Assembly (NCBI GenBank): GCA_964035545.1
Contig: OZ037769.1
Coordinates: 7,873,929 to 7,937,928 of the forward strand
From: Bugula neritina
Taxonomy: Eukaryota > Bryozoa > Gymnolaemata > Cheilostomatida > Bugulidae
DNA length: 64,000 nt
Direction: 5' to 3'
Positions within the stretch are counted from its first letter, which is position 1. The number at the start of each line of letters is the position of its first letter. A program made the translations under genes and the position numbers. The notes below the pieces were generated by a model. The model was not told the origin of the DNA and ran no database searches. It saw nothing but the letters and a program-made list of their open reading frames with translations. Positions 1-11,639 of the stretch are shown piece by piece.

Positions 1-714
1 AGTTTTAAATTTAGACGCATTTATAGAACTTTACTGCAATAAAATTGACACACATACCAAACAAACAGTCATTAAAGCTACCCGTATTTTTGTCAATTAA
101 CTTTCAATAGTCAATAAACTATTTGAATATTTCAAACATTGAATGACAGCTGAAAATTTTCAGAAAGAAAGACAGCAAATATGAAACATACAAAATGTTT
201 AATAACTGGTTGTTGCAGCAGAATATTGTTGAACCCTGCAGTTTTGAAATGATCAAATTCTCAGTGATTTACCTACTTGCTTCAGCAAAATTAACACTGA
301 TACTTCTTTCAAGTTCATCAGTGATTGTAGCCCATGCAACACGTTTTGTACTTGAACATATATAAAAGTTTAATTTAATTTCAACGTTCTAAACATGAGT
401 TCTCCTATCACAATAGTACGCTACAAAGCAACTACCTCATTGAATATTTTCTGATATCAACCAGAGACAGTTGAAGAATGCTGAAGATGACCTGAACTTG
501 AACATGCAGGCGGAAGTCTAACTAAGAGGATATCAACATCATTTCACTTTGACAAAAGTACATTAATCTCAGATTGTGACAGCTATAATAATTCAAGGAT
601 GTAGTTTTGTACTATCAAATAGGACTAATTGTATTAGTGGTCATCACATTTTACATGAGCAAAGCAGCCCCGGTTGATAAGGAAGAAAGTGCATTACATT
701 CGCAGAATACTAAC

Positions 715-3700
715 TTGGTCCTTCTGGCCATGCGATATGGAAACTGGCCTAGCACACGCTCCATCATTGCCAAATGTTCCAAATCATCATGTGTCTGACA
801 AAATATAATGATTTCACTACCATAACTTTACAACACTCTCAAGCTATCTGATTACCAACAACTGTAACTTCGAGGAATATCAATAAATTATATAATGATT
901 TAATCAGCTATACAACAATCAATCAATTTATTAAAGATATAACAATTACACAGTAAAAATAACTCATAATTTATAGCTGAAATGTGAATTCATAACATAA
1001 GATAGGCAACAAGAAATTAGGTTGTAGTTTGTTGTTAACTTGTTGAGTTTTCTATGTACTAACCAGAAACCTGCAGGCTAGATATATACTAAAGTTGTAA
1101 CCTATTCCTTTGTTATACATAAACACCTTAGAAGCAGTTCATTTTATGTTGCCATGTTGTACACTTTACACCTCGTAATATTTAATAATACTAATATTTA
1201 AATCCTAACTATTAACATGTGTATACAAAACACAAAATTCTTGCATGATTTTATAAGAAATCTAAGTTTACCTGAAACAGTGTATATCCAGTATATAATT
1301 CAAACATTATACATCCAATACTCCACACATCACAGGGATGAGACCAACCCAGCTCTGTAACATAACAGTATCAAAGGTGGAGGTTTAGTCCATTCCATAT
1401 CATAAGGTGATGGCATTGAAAAATCCACTAAGTTAATCTTAAAAAAACACTAAACTAAAGGCTGATAGAATGCTATTGCTTGTCACTTGCTCTGCAATAG
1501 TCCCAAATTCTAGCTTCAAGGCCAGCACTATTTTTTATTAAAATATTGTACAGCCATCAATAGAGTTTTAAAAACAAACTTATACCAATGAGACGTTTTT
1601 ACTATACTTGGAAATGGCTAGATACTTCAACAAAGTCGCCCAATAAAGCACTGTTAAGAACTAAACCCACTTGACAGTGACTCAAAAATACGAGTAGTTA
1701 AAGCAGGTGATTTAGCTTGCAAAACAACAATAAAATGGAATAGCTCAGTTCGTTTCTATTGGATAAAACAGTGTTGGGCTAAAAACTGCACAAAAATTTA
1801 TTGCATGGAAATAATCAAATAACAATCTAAACTCAGTGCAATGTATATAGCACAGCTGCAATAATAGCATAATAGTCTAGGATTGACCTGAGTCGAGTTT
1901 GTACAACATTCTCAATATATTTTGAGCCTAGTATGCTTGCACATTTGTACAAACACCCACTCTCTTGCAACATTCACTAAGGTCAGTTTCACTGATGTGT
2001 TCAACCCTTTAAAATTTAGTAAAATTGAGTGATACCACAACAGATAACTCCAGATGCTCTGCAGTGCCAGCAGATACTATGGTACTATATATAGCTAACT
2101 CGGGGTGATACCAGGTTAAGTATAGGACACTGTGTTACTAAGACGACACTGTGTTACTAAGAGGTGTGTTACTGACCTAAGATGACCTCAGGTGCCCTGT
2201 AGTGCCTCGTAGATACTATAGTACTGTGATGTTCATCATCGAAAGTAGCAGAGCCAAAGTCAATCAATCTACAGTCACTACTCTTAACAATCTTCTCTTT
2301 TTTATGCTAAACCAACATGTAAACATACAAAATATTGTCATTGAAATATTATAGTAATTATTACGATGAAATTTTTCACTGTAAAAATTATATCCACTCA
2401 GCTTTTCTTAGCAATATCCAAGTTTACAGTAAACTAGGCAAAAGTTAAAAGTGCATGATACGGAGAGAGAGAGCTGAAGCTTAACACTTCAATACTGTAT
2501 CAAGAGTTATTCTTATTGCAAAGAAATACTAGTCAAGCAAGTTATATCCGTCTTCCAACAAACTATTCACTGATTTAATAAGTAAATAAATCAATGATTT
2601 ACTACTGGAGTAAGCACTGTTTATGTGTACTAATTCCCTGAAGCCTCTGTACCTAGCAGATCTGTACTATGTACAATTAAAGTTATAAAGCCTCAGCAAC
2701 GAGGGCCAGTGCTATAGAATGATTGAGCATAAAAAGTTGTCTGCTCCATGATTAGAACAGCCTCGAAATATCTAACTTATTATAACTAATTGGAATGTCT
2801 AAGCTAAGCACAGCATAGCATTCCTCACACATAACTAGTATAATTACAGACATGAACTGCCTAATGGATGGTTCAGCAAAGAACCCTTAAAAGGTATCCT
2901 AAGCTAAACCCAATTTTTGCTTAGTTTGAAAAGCTAACGTGTTACTCAAAGCTGCAATAATTATCAATCACAAAAATGCAGATAAAACATTAAAAACCCC
3001 ATAAGTTACAAAACACCAAATATGCTATGACAATAATATCACGTTTAAATATTATATGGAGTTATTGTCTCCTCTATTTTGTTATTGCATCATGTTAGTT
3101 TAATACTCACCCTCTTCTCGTTGTATAGGAGATCATAGTCTGAGTTGACGAACAACATATTCTCTGGTTTGAGATCAGTATGAGTCAGGTGATTATCATG
3201 TAGAACTAAGAATACAATATCATATTATATTATGATATTACTTTCTATTCCACTTCATTATAATATCACATTTATCACTATACATTACTGCATGCTTCCT
3301 AAAACACTTTGAAAAACTCATTACCACATTTGAGGTATAAACTACATACACTATATTGAGTTTTAACTCAGTTAGTGTAAAAAGGTCCAGTGTTAGTAAA
3401 TCTGAATGGTGAGATGAACCAACATATGCAGAGAAAGTTCTGCACAAAAACAAGTGTTATCCCTGCAAGCTGACTGAAACAAGTGTTATTTCAGGTAAAT
3501 TTCAATTTCTTGTTCATTAAGTTTAAGCACCTCTGTATAAGCTATACAGAGGTATACTAGGCAAGATGAGTAGGAACATGAAAGACCTTATGATGCTAAC
3601 AACAAACTCTACAGTAGTAATTAACTAATTAGGCACTTCATAATCAGATCTTCAACATCTACATAGTGATGCTAGGATAATGCTGTGTAGTATATTACTG

Positions 3701-6699
3701 GCTGCATTAAGTAACCAGTGATAGTAGTTCAACAGCTACTAGAGGCATCACTTTACGGCAGCGGCTGCCAGCTAAAAATAGCGCTACTCTTTACTTACAC
3801 TTGACAGATTCACACATTTGCCGACTGATATCCCGCACATGCTTCATAGGGTATGGGAAATAATGGTTCTCTTTCTACAAATATAAGATGTTCAAAATAA
3901 CATTACTTACAGCGCTTTGAGCAGAAGTTGAACTATTGATCCTTACAGAATCAACACCAGTTCAAAACATCCTTGTAAATCTGTTAACTCAATATCCTTA
4001 AAGTATTAGAATTTAGATCATTACTTATAATACTTCAACAGGTCTGCGGTTATGTTTCATCACCGTATGCAGCAGCATTGACTACTATAAATAACATGCT
4101 TTCTGCTATTCCATTTTGCTGATAATCATCTATACAATATTTTATAAAATTCCTTCAATGATCATTCTAAATGGAATTGCATTTGACATTATCTCCCTGC
4201 ATTGACCATACACATTTATTTATTAAAGAAAATAGTAAGAACGTAAACTGAAAGACTGTAGTCTACCTGTTTACAATATTATAAAGTCCCACACTAGAAC
4301 TCTTTGTATATCAATTTAATTGCAAATGTTTTGATAAATGTTTTATCTCATAGGAACGCAAAATGTTAAGCCTATAGTACTGTGCTTAATAAGTATATTT
4401 TTTACCATAAAGTCAAAAACGCTTAATCCAAGGCTCTCAAAGGCTATACACATATGTCCATAATAGTTGAACCAATCTACCATCTGAACACATAGACTGT
4501 AACAAATAAGCATATTGGTTTAATACAATAGCAAAATTTGACTCAAATCTAATTACAAAGTTCATAAACAGCATGTCCTGTGTGGCCAGTAAACTTCTGG
4601 TATACAAACCGCCACACATTATTGCTGATAGCCTTAAGTTGCGTTTATACCTCTACTGAGAAAAGTACCTAGTTTCAGTTAATTTCACTCGTCCGGGTAC
4701 CGGTTTACAGCTTTACTGAAACTCTTTGCCTAATTAACGTATATTGATGCAGTAGTTCACTTTCTAATAGTGAAACATGACTTGCTTAGTCGCTATTTGA
4801 TGCCCTTTGAAAACTTAATGAATTAGTTAAGTTGACAGTATAAAAAGCAGTAATTGAGAAACTGCAGGCCAATCAAAGGGTTAAAGTTCGTACTGAACCT
4901 AATATAATTATAAATATGAAGCTTTTTCTTGAATCGCTGAAGCTTTATTTACCGATGTTCAAGTAGTCATCTAGTCACCAAAGTCATAATTGAATACCAA
5001 TATCTACAGGGAGACATTATTCATTTTGATTGTTATTCTGAAATCGAAATTAAGTAATCATTGGACAAACATCTTGATGTGTGGCTTTTACAATGCAATG
5101 CAACGTGCTGAAATTTCAACTCGGCCAAATTGAATTTCTGAACGAAAATCGTGGAAGTATAAACGCAATGCTAGTTTTTTGTAAAAGAAATGACTACTCT
5201 TACATAATATTATATACTCTCAAACTAACATAGTACATATATACTCTTATACTAACATAGTACATATATACTCTTATACTAACATAGTACATATGTACTC
5301 TTATACTAACATAGTAAACACTGGTAGCTATTCCTACACTCAATACTCACAACTTTCCTTCAGGGTCCATCCTATTGATCTTCTCCAGAACGTTTATTTC
5401 CAACATGGCTGCTTCCCTGTACTTGGCAACATTCTTTATAACTTTTAAAGCCAAGGGCGGATGCTGATCATTTCTAAAGAATAAAATACATTCTATATGC
5501 TAAACATAGTGGGCGCAGCTATGGTCTAGGGGTTAGAGCACTGGCTTAGTAAACACGACAGCATGGGTTCAATCCAGAGTAAAGGCTATTGGTGATATTA
5601 GGAAGAGCATCCAGCCATAATTGTTCCGTTGCCTCATTTAAATAAGTTCGTAGTCCGTTTTAAAAAACCCCGTTCCACCAGGGTTTCTCACAGGGAGTAA
5701 CTATAAACTTGTGTGAGTTTTTATATACTAAATATAGTGTAGGCATACTGATTGGTCTACAAGAAGCTGCTACTTGCACCGTGCAACAACTTGTTGCCTT
5801 TCAGCCCAGACAAATTTTGCCGTAACGTCGATAGCCATTTTTCAAGTGTCCGGGTTGAAGTTCTCAAAGCCCGCTATTGGGTAAGATTTATGACACGCCA
5901 TTGGACATTTGTATCCAATGTCTCCCTGTCCAATAGGAGCTAGACGTAATTTTTTTAATCAAGCAGTGTTTGATCCTCGACGTACAGTAAAGTCGTACGG
6001 TTCAGTGCCAGACATTTTTAAAAATGGCTGACGTTTGCTGTTACGGTCGATGTTGTGGCAACATCTGTCTGGGCTGTTTTGTCTCCTAGGAGAATTAGTA
6101 TGAGTAATGTTACTTACCCAACTAAATACTTCACTTGTAATACTCTCCCAAATGTACCTTCACCAAGACAGTCCACCACTTCATCTACTCATATAAACAA
6201 ACTCTGTACAGGTTACACATTGTGCACATATTAAGAGTTATAATGTTGACTGGCATAAATACAGGAGAGTTTAATAATTTTAATTATTTTAGTGGCTGGC
6301 AACTATAATTATTGCTCAAGACTGTTAACAAAGAGCTAATCTTCGCATCAAAATCTTAGAAACAATTAATTGCTAGAAATTAGATTATGAAAGGAATTTA
6401 GTTAAAATAAACAACACACATCAACTAATCTACTGTTTGATGTACTGCTTGTGTAGCTTTAATTCATTACTATTTTCTACAACTGCAATTCATGATGTTT
6501 TCATGAACCAAACCATGTGATTAGGTAAAGGCTGTATAGAGCCTCCTAGACTAATTGTTATTAGTTTTTCTACATGTCAGAATGATGTATACCCACATCT
6601 TTCATCAAGTATGTCTCCAGACTTGTAGAGCAGATGTCCTTCTGAGTCATTCAACACATGAGCAGGTCTGGAGTCCGCAGGAGAAATCTTATCTTCTTT
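715..6699 (-). CDS. CLK: CLK / LAMMER-family dual-specificity kinase, partial (3' end beyond left edge)
   Basis: Nuclear kinases of this family phosphorylate SR splicing factors. Nine exons join in phase: 6699-6597, 6184-6118, 5473-5351, 4496-4406, 3874-3799, 3205-3111, 2306-2177, 1354-1272 and 794-715. All have AG acceptors and GT donors. Seen in order: an EGHLLY pre-kinase segment, glycine loop [12 protein letters not shown] lysine in LALKVIKN, catalytic loop [28 protein letters not shown] activation segment, [22 protein letters not shown], and the diagnostic [11 protein letters not shown] that names the LAMMER group. About 283 residues are present. The last ~70 residues of the kinase fold are absent and should lie left of base 1. 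The phase-0 start of the 6699 exon means at least one 5' coding exon exists; a candidate is annotated at 11519-11632. The introns hold a SINE, a MITE and a 27-bp tandem repeat. Family assignment is very secure; the N-terminus is not. Confidence 0.95.
5215..5318. repeat. 27-bp tandem repeat, four units
   Basis: Unit reads approximately TACTCTTATACTAACATAGT followed by ACATATA, repeated four times with few differences. It lies in a CLK intron, ending about 30 bp before the 5351 splice donor. Confidence 0.85.
5512..5722 (+). mobile_element. tRNA-derived SINE, full length, with target-site duplication
   Basis: The head carries a tRNA-like A box (TGGTCTAGGGGTTAGAG) and a decayed B box (GGGTTCAATCC). 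The tail ends CTATAAACTTGTGTGAGT. It matches the copy at 56297-56507 over its whole length. A 17-bp duplication with two mismatches flanks it (5495-5511 and 5723-5739, ATATNCTAAANATAGTG), as expected for LINE-driven insertion. It lies in a CLK intron. Confidence 0.85.
5802..6076. mobile_element. Palindromic MITE (same family as 20708-21009)
   Basis: Bounded by CAGCCCAGAC and its complement GTCTGGGCTG. Both subterminal regions carry AGCCATTTTT next to GTAAC-rich motifs. The interior shares with the 20708-21009 element, in opposite orientation, GTCCGGG-TGAAG, GACAC-CATTGGACA, TGTCCAATAGGAG and AATCAAGCAGTG-TTGATCCT. It has no transposase. Termini differ from the other copy, so the exact ends are less sure. 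Confidence 0.75.
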
Positions 6700-6704
6700 C
6701 TGTA

Positions 6705-6945
6705 ATATAAAATTGTAATAATATAATAATAACAATAATATAACAGAAAAAATAATATAATATAGTAATATGTAATTGCAATAATATATAATATTATAAT
6801 AGTAATAATAATATATAATAGTTAAAATAATATATAATAGTTTAATAACAATATATAATAGCAATTATAATAGCAAGAATATATTATAGTAATAATATAC
6901 AATAGTAATAACATATAATAGTAATAATATAATATACAATAGTAA
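6705..6945. repeat. TAATAATA low-complexity tract
   Basis: Nearly pure A/T with trinucleotide-like TAA periodicity, inside a CLK intron. Open frames through it (Tyr/Ile/Leu-rich) are compositional artefacts. Confidence 0.8.
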
Positions 6946-7059
6946 AATATCATATGCCATAGTACTAGCAGACATTCTAAAATAAGTGCTTGTAAGACTG
7001 AAAACATATAATCTACACAAACTATGCACAAGCACTATGGTATCCCAGCAGAGCACAGA

Positions 7060-8800
7060 CCTATGTAGCTTACTATGCTATGAATATGCCCAACAGGTAT
7101 TTCTACCACCATTACTGTGAGAGTACATTTGTTCACTTTCACATACTATGAAAGTAAACAAATGGGTAAAACGATTAGCAAGTTGCAACTTTACAAAGCA
7201 GGAAACTGTTAGTATTATCAATTCCTGGTATTTGATATAAATGTACATTTTGGGCAATGTTTTATAGTCCAAAATAAATACACAACACGTAAACATGCAA
7301 CAAAACTACAATACTGCATCTACCTTGAAATGCAGTGAAAACCACTGCAAACCCAAGCATTTCAGAAACCTCTGCAATAATTAAACCAATAAATTAGTCA
7401 GCTGAGATTGGAAAGACATTTTTAAAATATAAGGCAAAAGAGCTAGAGTTGATTCGGGTATAGTAAAGTGGTTAATTCACTTAGCAAAACACATAGGAAA
7501 GTTGAGTCGAATGTAGCAACAATTTCACTCAAGCTTTTAAAAAAGAGATAGAATTGCTTGCGGAAATGCAATTGACCAAGGTAGGTTTTGAGTTTGGTAG
7601 AATATGTTAAAATACCATTCTTTAAAACGCTGTTAATCACAGAATTTAATTTAACAGAACTGTGCTATATTGTGCAGAGTAATGCTAATTAAATTATCAA
7701 AGTCTATTGATCAGTTACATAGGTGATCACCCGATAAGGGAATTGTATTAGTTTTGTTTTAATGTTTTCTCAATCTTTAGTTTAAATGCCTACTTTGGCA
7801 CGTCAGCTTTTTCAACCTATATAGTGTTTCCCAGGAGTTGGTAGGAAGGGATGTGTAGTTGAATAAGTTGAACAATTTGAAGTTGAATAATAATGTATGT
7901 ATTATTATATGTATCTACTGGTGAATGTAAACAAAATGTATGGAACCAGATTGTATTTTATTCTGAATTTATTGATATATGTTTCCAGACAGTTTGAAGA
8001 GTGAAGTGAGGCTTACTGGTCACAAGTGAATTTAAGATAAATACCCCCTCTCCCCCTCCATGCACACACTCTTACACAGGTTGCCAAGTGGGACTAGCAT
8101 TAATAATCAACAAACTGGTTTGCTGTACTGATAGTTTTATAACCCTTTGGTATTAGCAGGGTTGATTATTGCTATATTAGTTGTGTAGTATAACTGATCT
8201 AATTACAGAAACATAATGTGTAGTACAGTTCTAGTAGAAAAAGCAATACATGGTAATGTTGCATATATTATTATAGATCACAATATCGTCATTCTACGAT
8301 GTATCACATCAAAACTTTAAGAGGAATTTTTTAAAACACTTTGAAGCAATAACTTTTATTAGAGTCACTAAACTTGACCACCTGTATAATGTTAAAATTT
8401 GTATAATTCTATTCTCACAATATTAAGAAATCAAACTATTTACTAAAAGGCCTTAGTTTTTTTTATTTCATGAAATTTCAATGCCTGGTCCAGACTTTGG
8501 AAATGTCAGCAGCACTTGATGTAGTATCATCAGTGTGAAAATTCCTTCAGCCTTACCAGTCCGTTACAGTTACTACATGTATTCTTTCTTGTATCACCCG
8601 TAAAGTTAGTTGATTTAGAAATAAATGTTCAACTGGTGACAGTAATTCTAGAGAATTTTAATATCACTCTCAATCATGTGCTGCTTTTCCTCCACAACAA
8701 TATGCATCACATGCTACAGCAGTTACTGTTGGCAGAGTTGAACAGCACTACTGATGGCAATAAAAAGAGATCATATTGTAATCTGCATCAAGCTGATAAT
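7060..8800. other. Gene-free stretch, probable CLK intron
   Basis: No convincing coding exon, RNA gene or element was seen on either strand. A 21-nt stretch near 7326-7346 has AG/GT borders on the minus strand but no family similarity, so it is not called. Confidence 0.4.
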
Positions 8801-9645
8801 ATGTCATCAGTGTAGATATGGCAGCAGTGTAGATATGGCAGCAGTGTAGATATGTCATCAGTGTAGATATGGCAGCAGTGTAGATATGGCAGCAGTGTAG
8901 ATATGGCAGCAGTGTAGATATGTCAGCAGTGTAGATATAGCAGCAGTGTAGATATGGCAGCAGTGTAGATATGGCAGCAGTGTAGATATGGCAGCAGTGT
9001 AGATATGGCAGCAGTGTAGATATGGCAGCAGTGTAGATATGTCAGCAGTGTAGATATGGCAGCAGTGTAGATATGGCAGCAGTGTAGATATGGCAGCAGT
9101 GTAGATATGGCAGCAGTGTAGATATGGCAGCAGTGTAGATATGTCAGCAGTGTAGATATGGCAGCAGTGTAGATATGGCAGCAGTGTAGATATGTCATCA
9201 GGGTAGATATGGCAGCAGTGTAGATATGGCAGCAGTGTAGATATGGCAGCAGTGTAGATATGGCAGCAGTGTAGATATGTCATCAGTGTAGATATGGCAG
9301 CAGTGTAGATATGGCAGCAGTGTAGATATGGCAGCAGTGTAGATATGGCAGCAGTGTAGATATGGCAGCAGTGTAGATATGACAGCAGTGTAGATATGGC
9401 AGCAGTGTAGATATGGCAGCAGTGTAGATATGGCAGCAGTGTAGATATGGCAGCAGTGTAGATATGGCAGCAGTGTAGATATGGCAGCAGTGTAAATATG
9501 GCAGCAGTGTAGATATGGCAGCAGTGTAGATATGTCATCAGTGTAGATATGGCAGCAGTGTAGATATGGCAGCAGTGTAGATATGGCAGCAGTGTAGATA
9601 TGGCAGCAGTGTAGATATGGCAGCAGTGTAGATATGTCAGCAGTA
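8801..9645. repeat. 17-bp minisatellite, about 50 units
   Basis: The unit is TAGATATGGCAGCAGTG, with variants in the middle (GTCATCA, GTCAGCA, GACAGCA). Neither strand of the unit makes stops on the minus strand in any frame, and 17 is not a multiple of three. Long His/Tyr/Leu/Thr repeat frames (up to 299 codons) therefore appear on the minus strand; these are artefacts. It probably sits in the first intron of the CLK gene. Confidence 0.95.
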
Positions 9646-11316
9646 TTGAGAAGGCCTGTACCAGGTATAGCACTGCTCCAGAGGTTAGTGCAGAGGGGAG
9701 AGGTAGGCAACACTCCACCTCAGCCACACATATTATATTATTCTGTATAGACGGCACTATTTCTTAAATGTACAACTCTTCATAGTTTCACTGTTCAGGT
9801 GGTGGGGAATTACAAAAGATAAACTTTTTCAGATAAAGCAAACAATTGAGAGGGTTAATAATGAACAGTTGAAGCTTCCAGTTTTATATATAATTATGGA
9901 ATAGAATCACCTCATGTTGATTAACTGTATGAACAGCTGACACACTTACACACACTTACACACACTTACACAACTCTGATGAATTGAGGATTGCTTTCCT
10001 ATGAGGTAATTACCTCATACATAGCAGCTCCAGTTATTTATGGTAAAAGCTTAAGTTGTGCAAAACATGATATAATTAGTGCATAATATTTTATGAGCAG
10101 ACTGTGAAAGCCAAGCCAAGGTTGGCAGAACATTAATTAGTGCTCTCTGGGATTATTTTTGTTGATTACTAATATACTCTATATGGTATAAATAAAATAT
10201 ATATACTATGTAATGAATAATCAATTGTTGGGTAATGATTCATGTAGTAAGACTACTATAAGTGTATGACTAGGTCAGTACACCTAGTATTGCCTACGCC
10301 CTACATCAATAGAATTCAGAGAAAATACATTCAAGCTGACTTTATTCTAAGAAAAGATGTTCCTGTTGTTATTTAGTTGGTTTTAGCACATTGTGTCTGC
10401 GTAGCTTAGACTAAGTTATTAGACAAACAAACAGTTTTTTTTCTGGAGGCTAAACTGTACTGACATGAGAGTGCTCCCTCTATATCTCACTAAGCTACAG
10501 GTCCCAAAACCTCAATTTGTGACATAGTAGAATACCATGTTTAACTCACGGATCTGTCCCTATACACACATACATGAGCCACAAAACAGGGGTCCAAGCC
10601 TTTCTCGTAACCTTTTCGTGAGGAATGAATCCGTGAGATGTGGAGGGAGCACTGCACTACATGTTGGTTGTTAGTCTATACAACATACAAAGCTGTAACA
10701 TTCTGCTACACTCTACAGTTTGAAAATAATTTTACATGTCTATTTGTTTGTTATTTAGACTCAACATTTTGATAATTCCTCGGAATGGTCTAGAAATTAA
10801 AAATATATCAGATTTTATATAATCCAGCCAGGGTTATTTCTGCATTAATGAGCTGAGACCAAACAGTCAACAAATAGACTGCTCTCTATTAGCAGTAATT
10901 GTTATCAGCAAATGACCCATTATTGTCTATCAATTATAGGTAGGAAGTCAACAAAATCTTTATAAGTTTCAGGCTAGACTCTGTTACAGCCATACTGAGT
11001 TTTCAGTTGGATAAAAGGCCTCTGTGTCTACTTGAAGATCACATCAACTGGCCGCCTAGGGGCAACCACTCAACCCAAACACAGTGTAGTAGCCACTGAT
11101 TGGCTGAGAAGTTAGGCCAGATAGTAGGAGTGTGCTAGGCTGTCCAGCAGGTGAGAGTGAGACAGGTAGGCTAGTTACAGCATGCCATAAGCATTTACAT
11201 TACAGATTAGCCTGAATTTCTGACCTGGAGTAATCAGCACACAGCACAACTATTGCCATCATATTCAAGCAACACAGGTGTTCAAACAAATTTACAATAA
11301 GTTAGTGGAGTATTTC
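9646..11316. other. Gene-free stretch
   Basis: Contains a short CACACTTACA repeat near 9935-9975 and otherwise unremarkable AT-rich sequence. No exon or RNA gene was recognised. Confidence 0.4.
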
Positions 11317-11434
11317 TATAAGCAGCCAGAGTCGGAGGTGACTGAGTGCAGTAGTTTGGGGTTCACAATCCCAACTCCAAACTCAAGATCACAAACCACT
11401 GCACTCATCCACACCCAACTCGAAGTTGCTTATA
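11317..11434. mobile_element. Small MITE with ~40-bp terminal inverted repeats
   Basis: Begins TATAAGCAGCCAGAGT and ends with the complement (AACTCGAAGTTGCTTATA). The arms extend through GAGTGCAGTAGTTTG / CAAACCACTGCACTC, leaving a spacer of about 30 bp. A second copy with the same arm sequence lies at 55467-55591, which shows it is a dispersed element. Confidence 0.7.
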
Positions 11435-11518
11435 GACAATTTCAAGTTAGTGAGCTGACACAGTATCGTTTACTTTTTCCCACTGTATTTTATACTGCTG
11501 GAAGGTGTAACTACAAAC

Positions 11519-11632
11519 CTTGGTTTTGGCTTTTCCTTTAGCCTTAGTTTTAGAAGAGCCATTACTGGAGTTAGCAGAAGGGGGGCCTGATGAGGCCTCG
11601 CTAGATGGAGGGCTGGACAATTTGTTCACCAT
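11519..11632 (-). CDS. Candidate first coding exon (possibly of the CLK gene)
   Basis: ATG at 11632 opens 38 codons ending exactly in phase 0 at AAG followed by a GTTTGT donor. The peptide is Ser/Pro-rich, then Lys-rich (KTKAKGKAKTK at the end), a composition expected for a nuclear, disordered N-terminus. The next recognised minus-strand exon downstream, the CLK exon at 6699, begins in phase 0, so joining is possible across a 4.8-kb intron holding the minisatellite. No CLK-specific sequence is present, so the link is inference from phase, strand and composition. It could equally start an unrecognised gene. Confidence 0.4.
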
Positions 11633-11639
11633 GTTCAAT

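Noticed and set aside
233-340. Minus-strand stretch with a GTAAAT donor and open frame left of the CLK exons
   Set aside because: Translation does not resemble the CLK C-terminus and the phase of a matching acceptor is not clear.
607-798. 63-codon plus-strand frame with a hydrophobic start
   Set aside because: Begins at TTG, has no upstream exon, and is antisense to the CLK LAMMER exon at 715-794.
7326-7346. 21-nt micro-exon on the minus strand for the CLK gene
   Set aside because: Splice borders and phase fit, but such a short match is expected by chance and has no family similarity.
8801-9645. CRISPR-like array
   Set aside because: Direct 17-bp repeats with no unique spacers, in a eukaryotic intron.
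8858-9757. 299-codon and related His/Tyr/Leu repeat frames
   Set aside because: Product of a 17-bp minisatellite whose unit lacks stops on that strand; no start context, no family.
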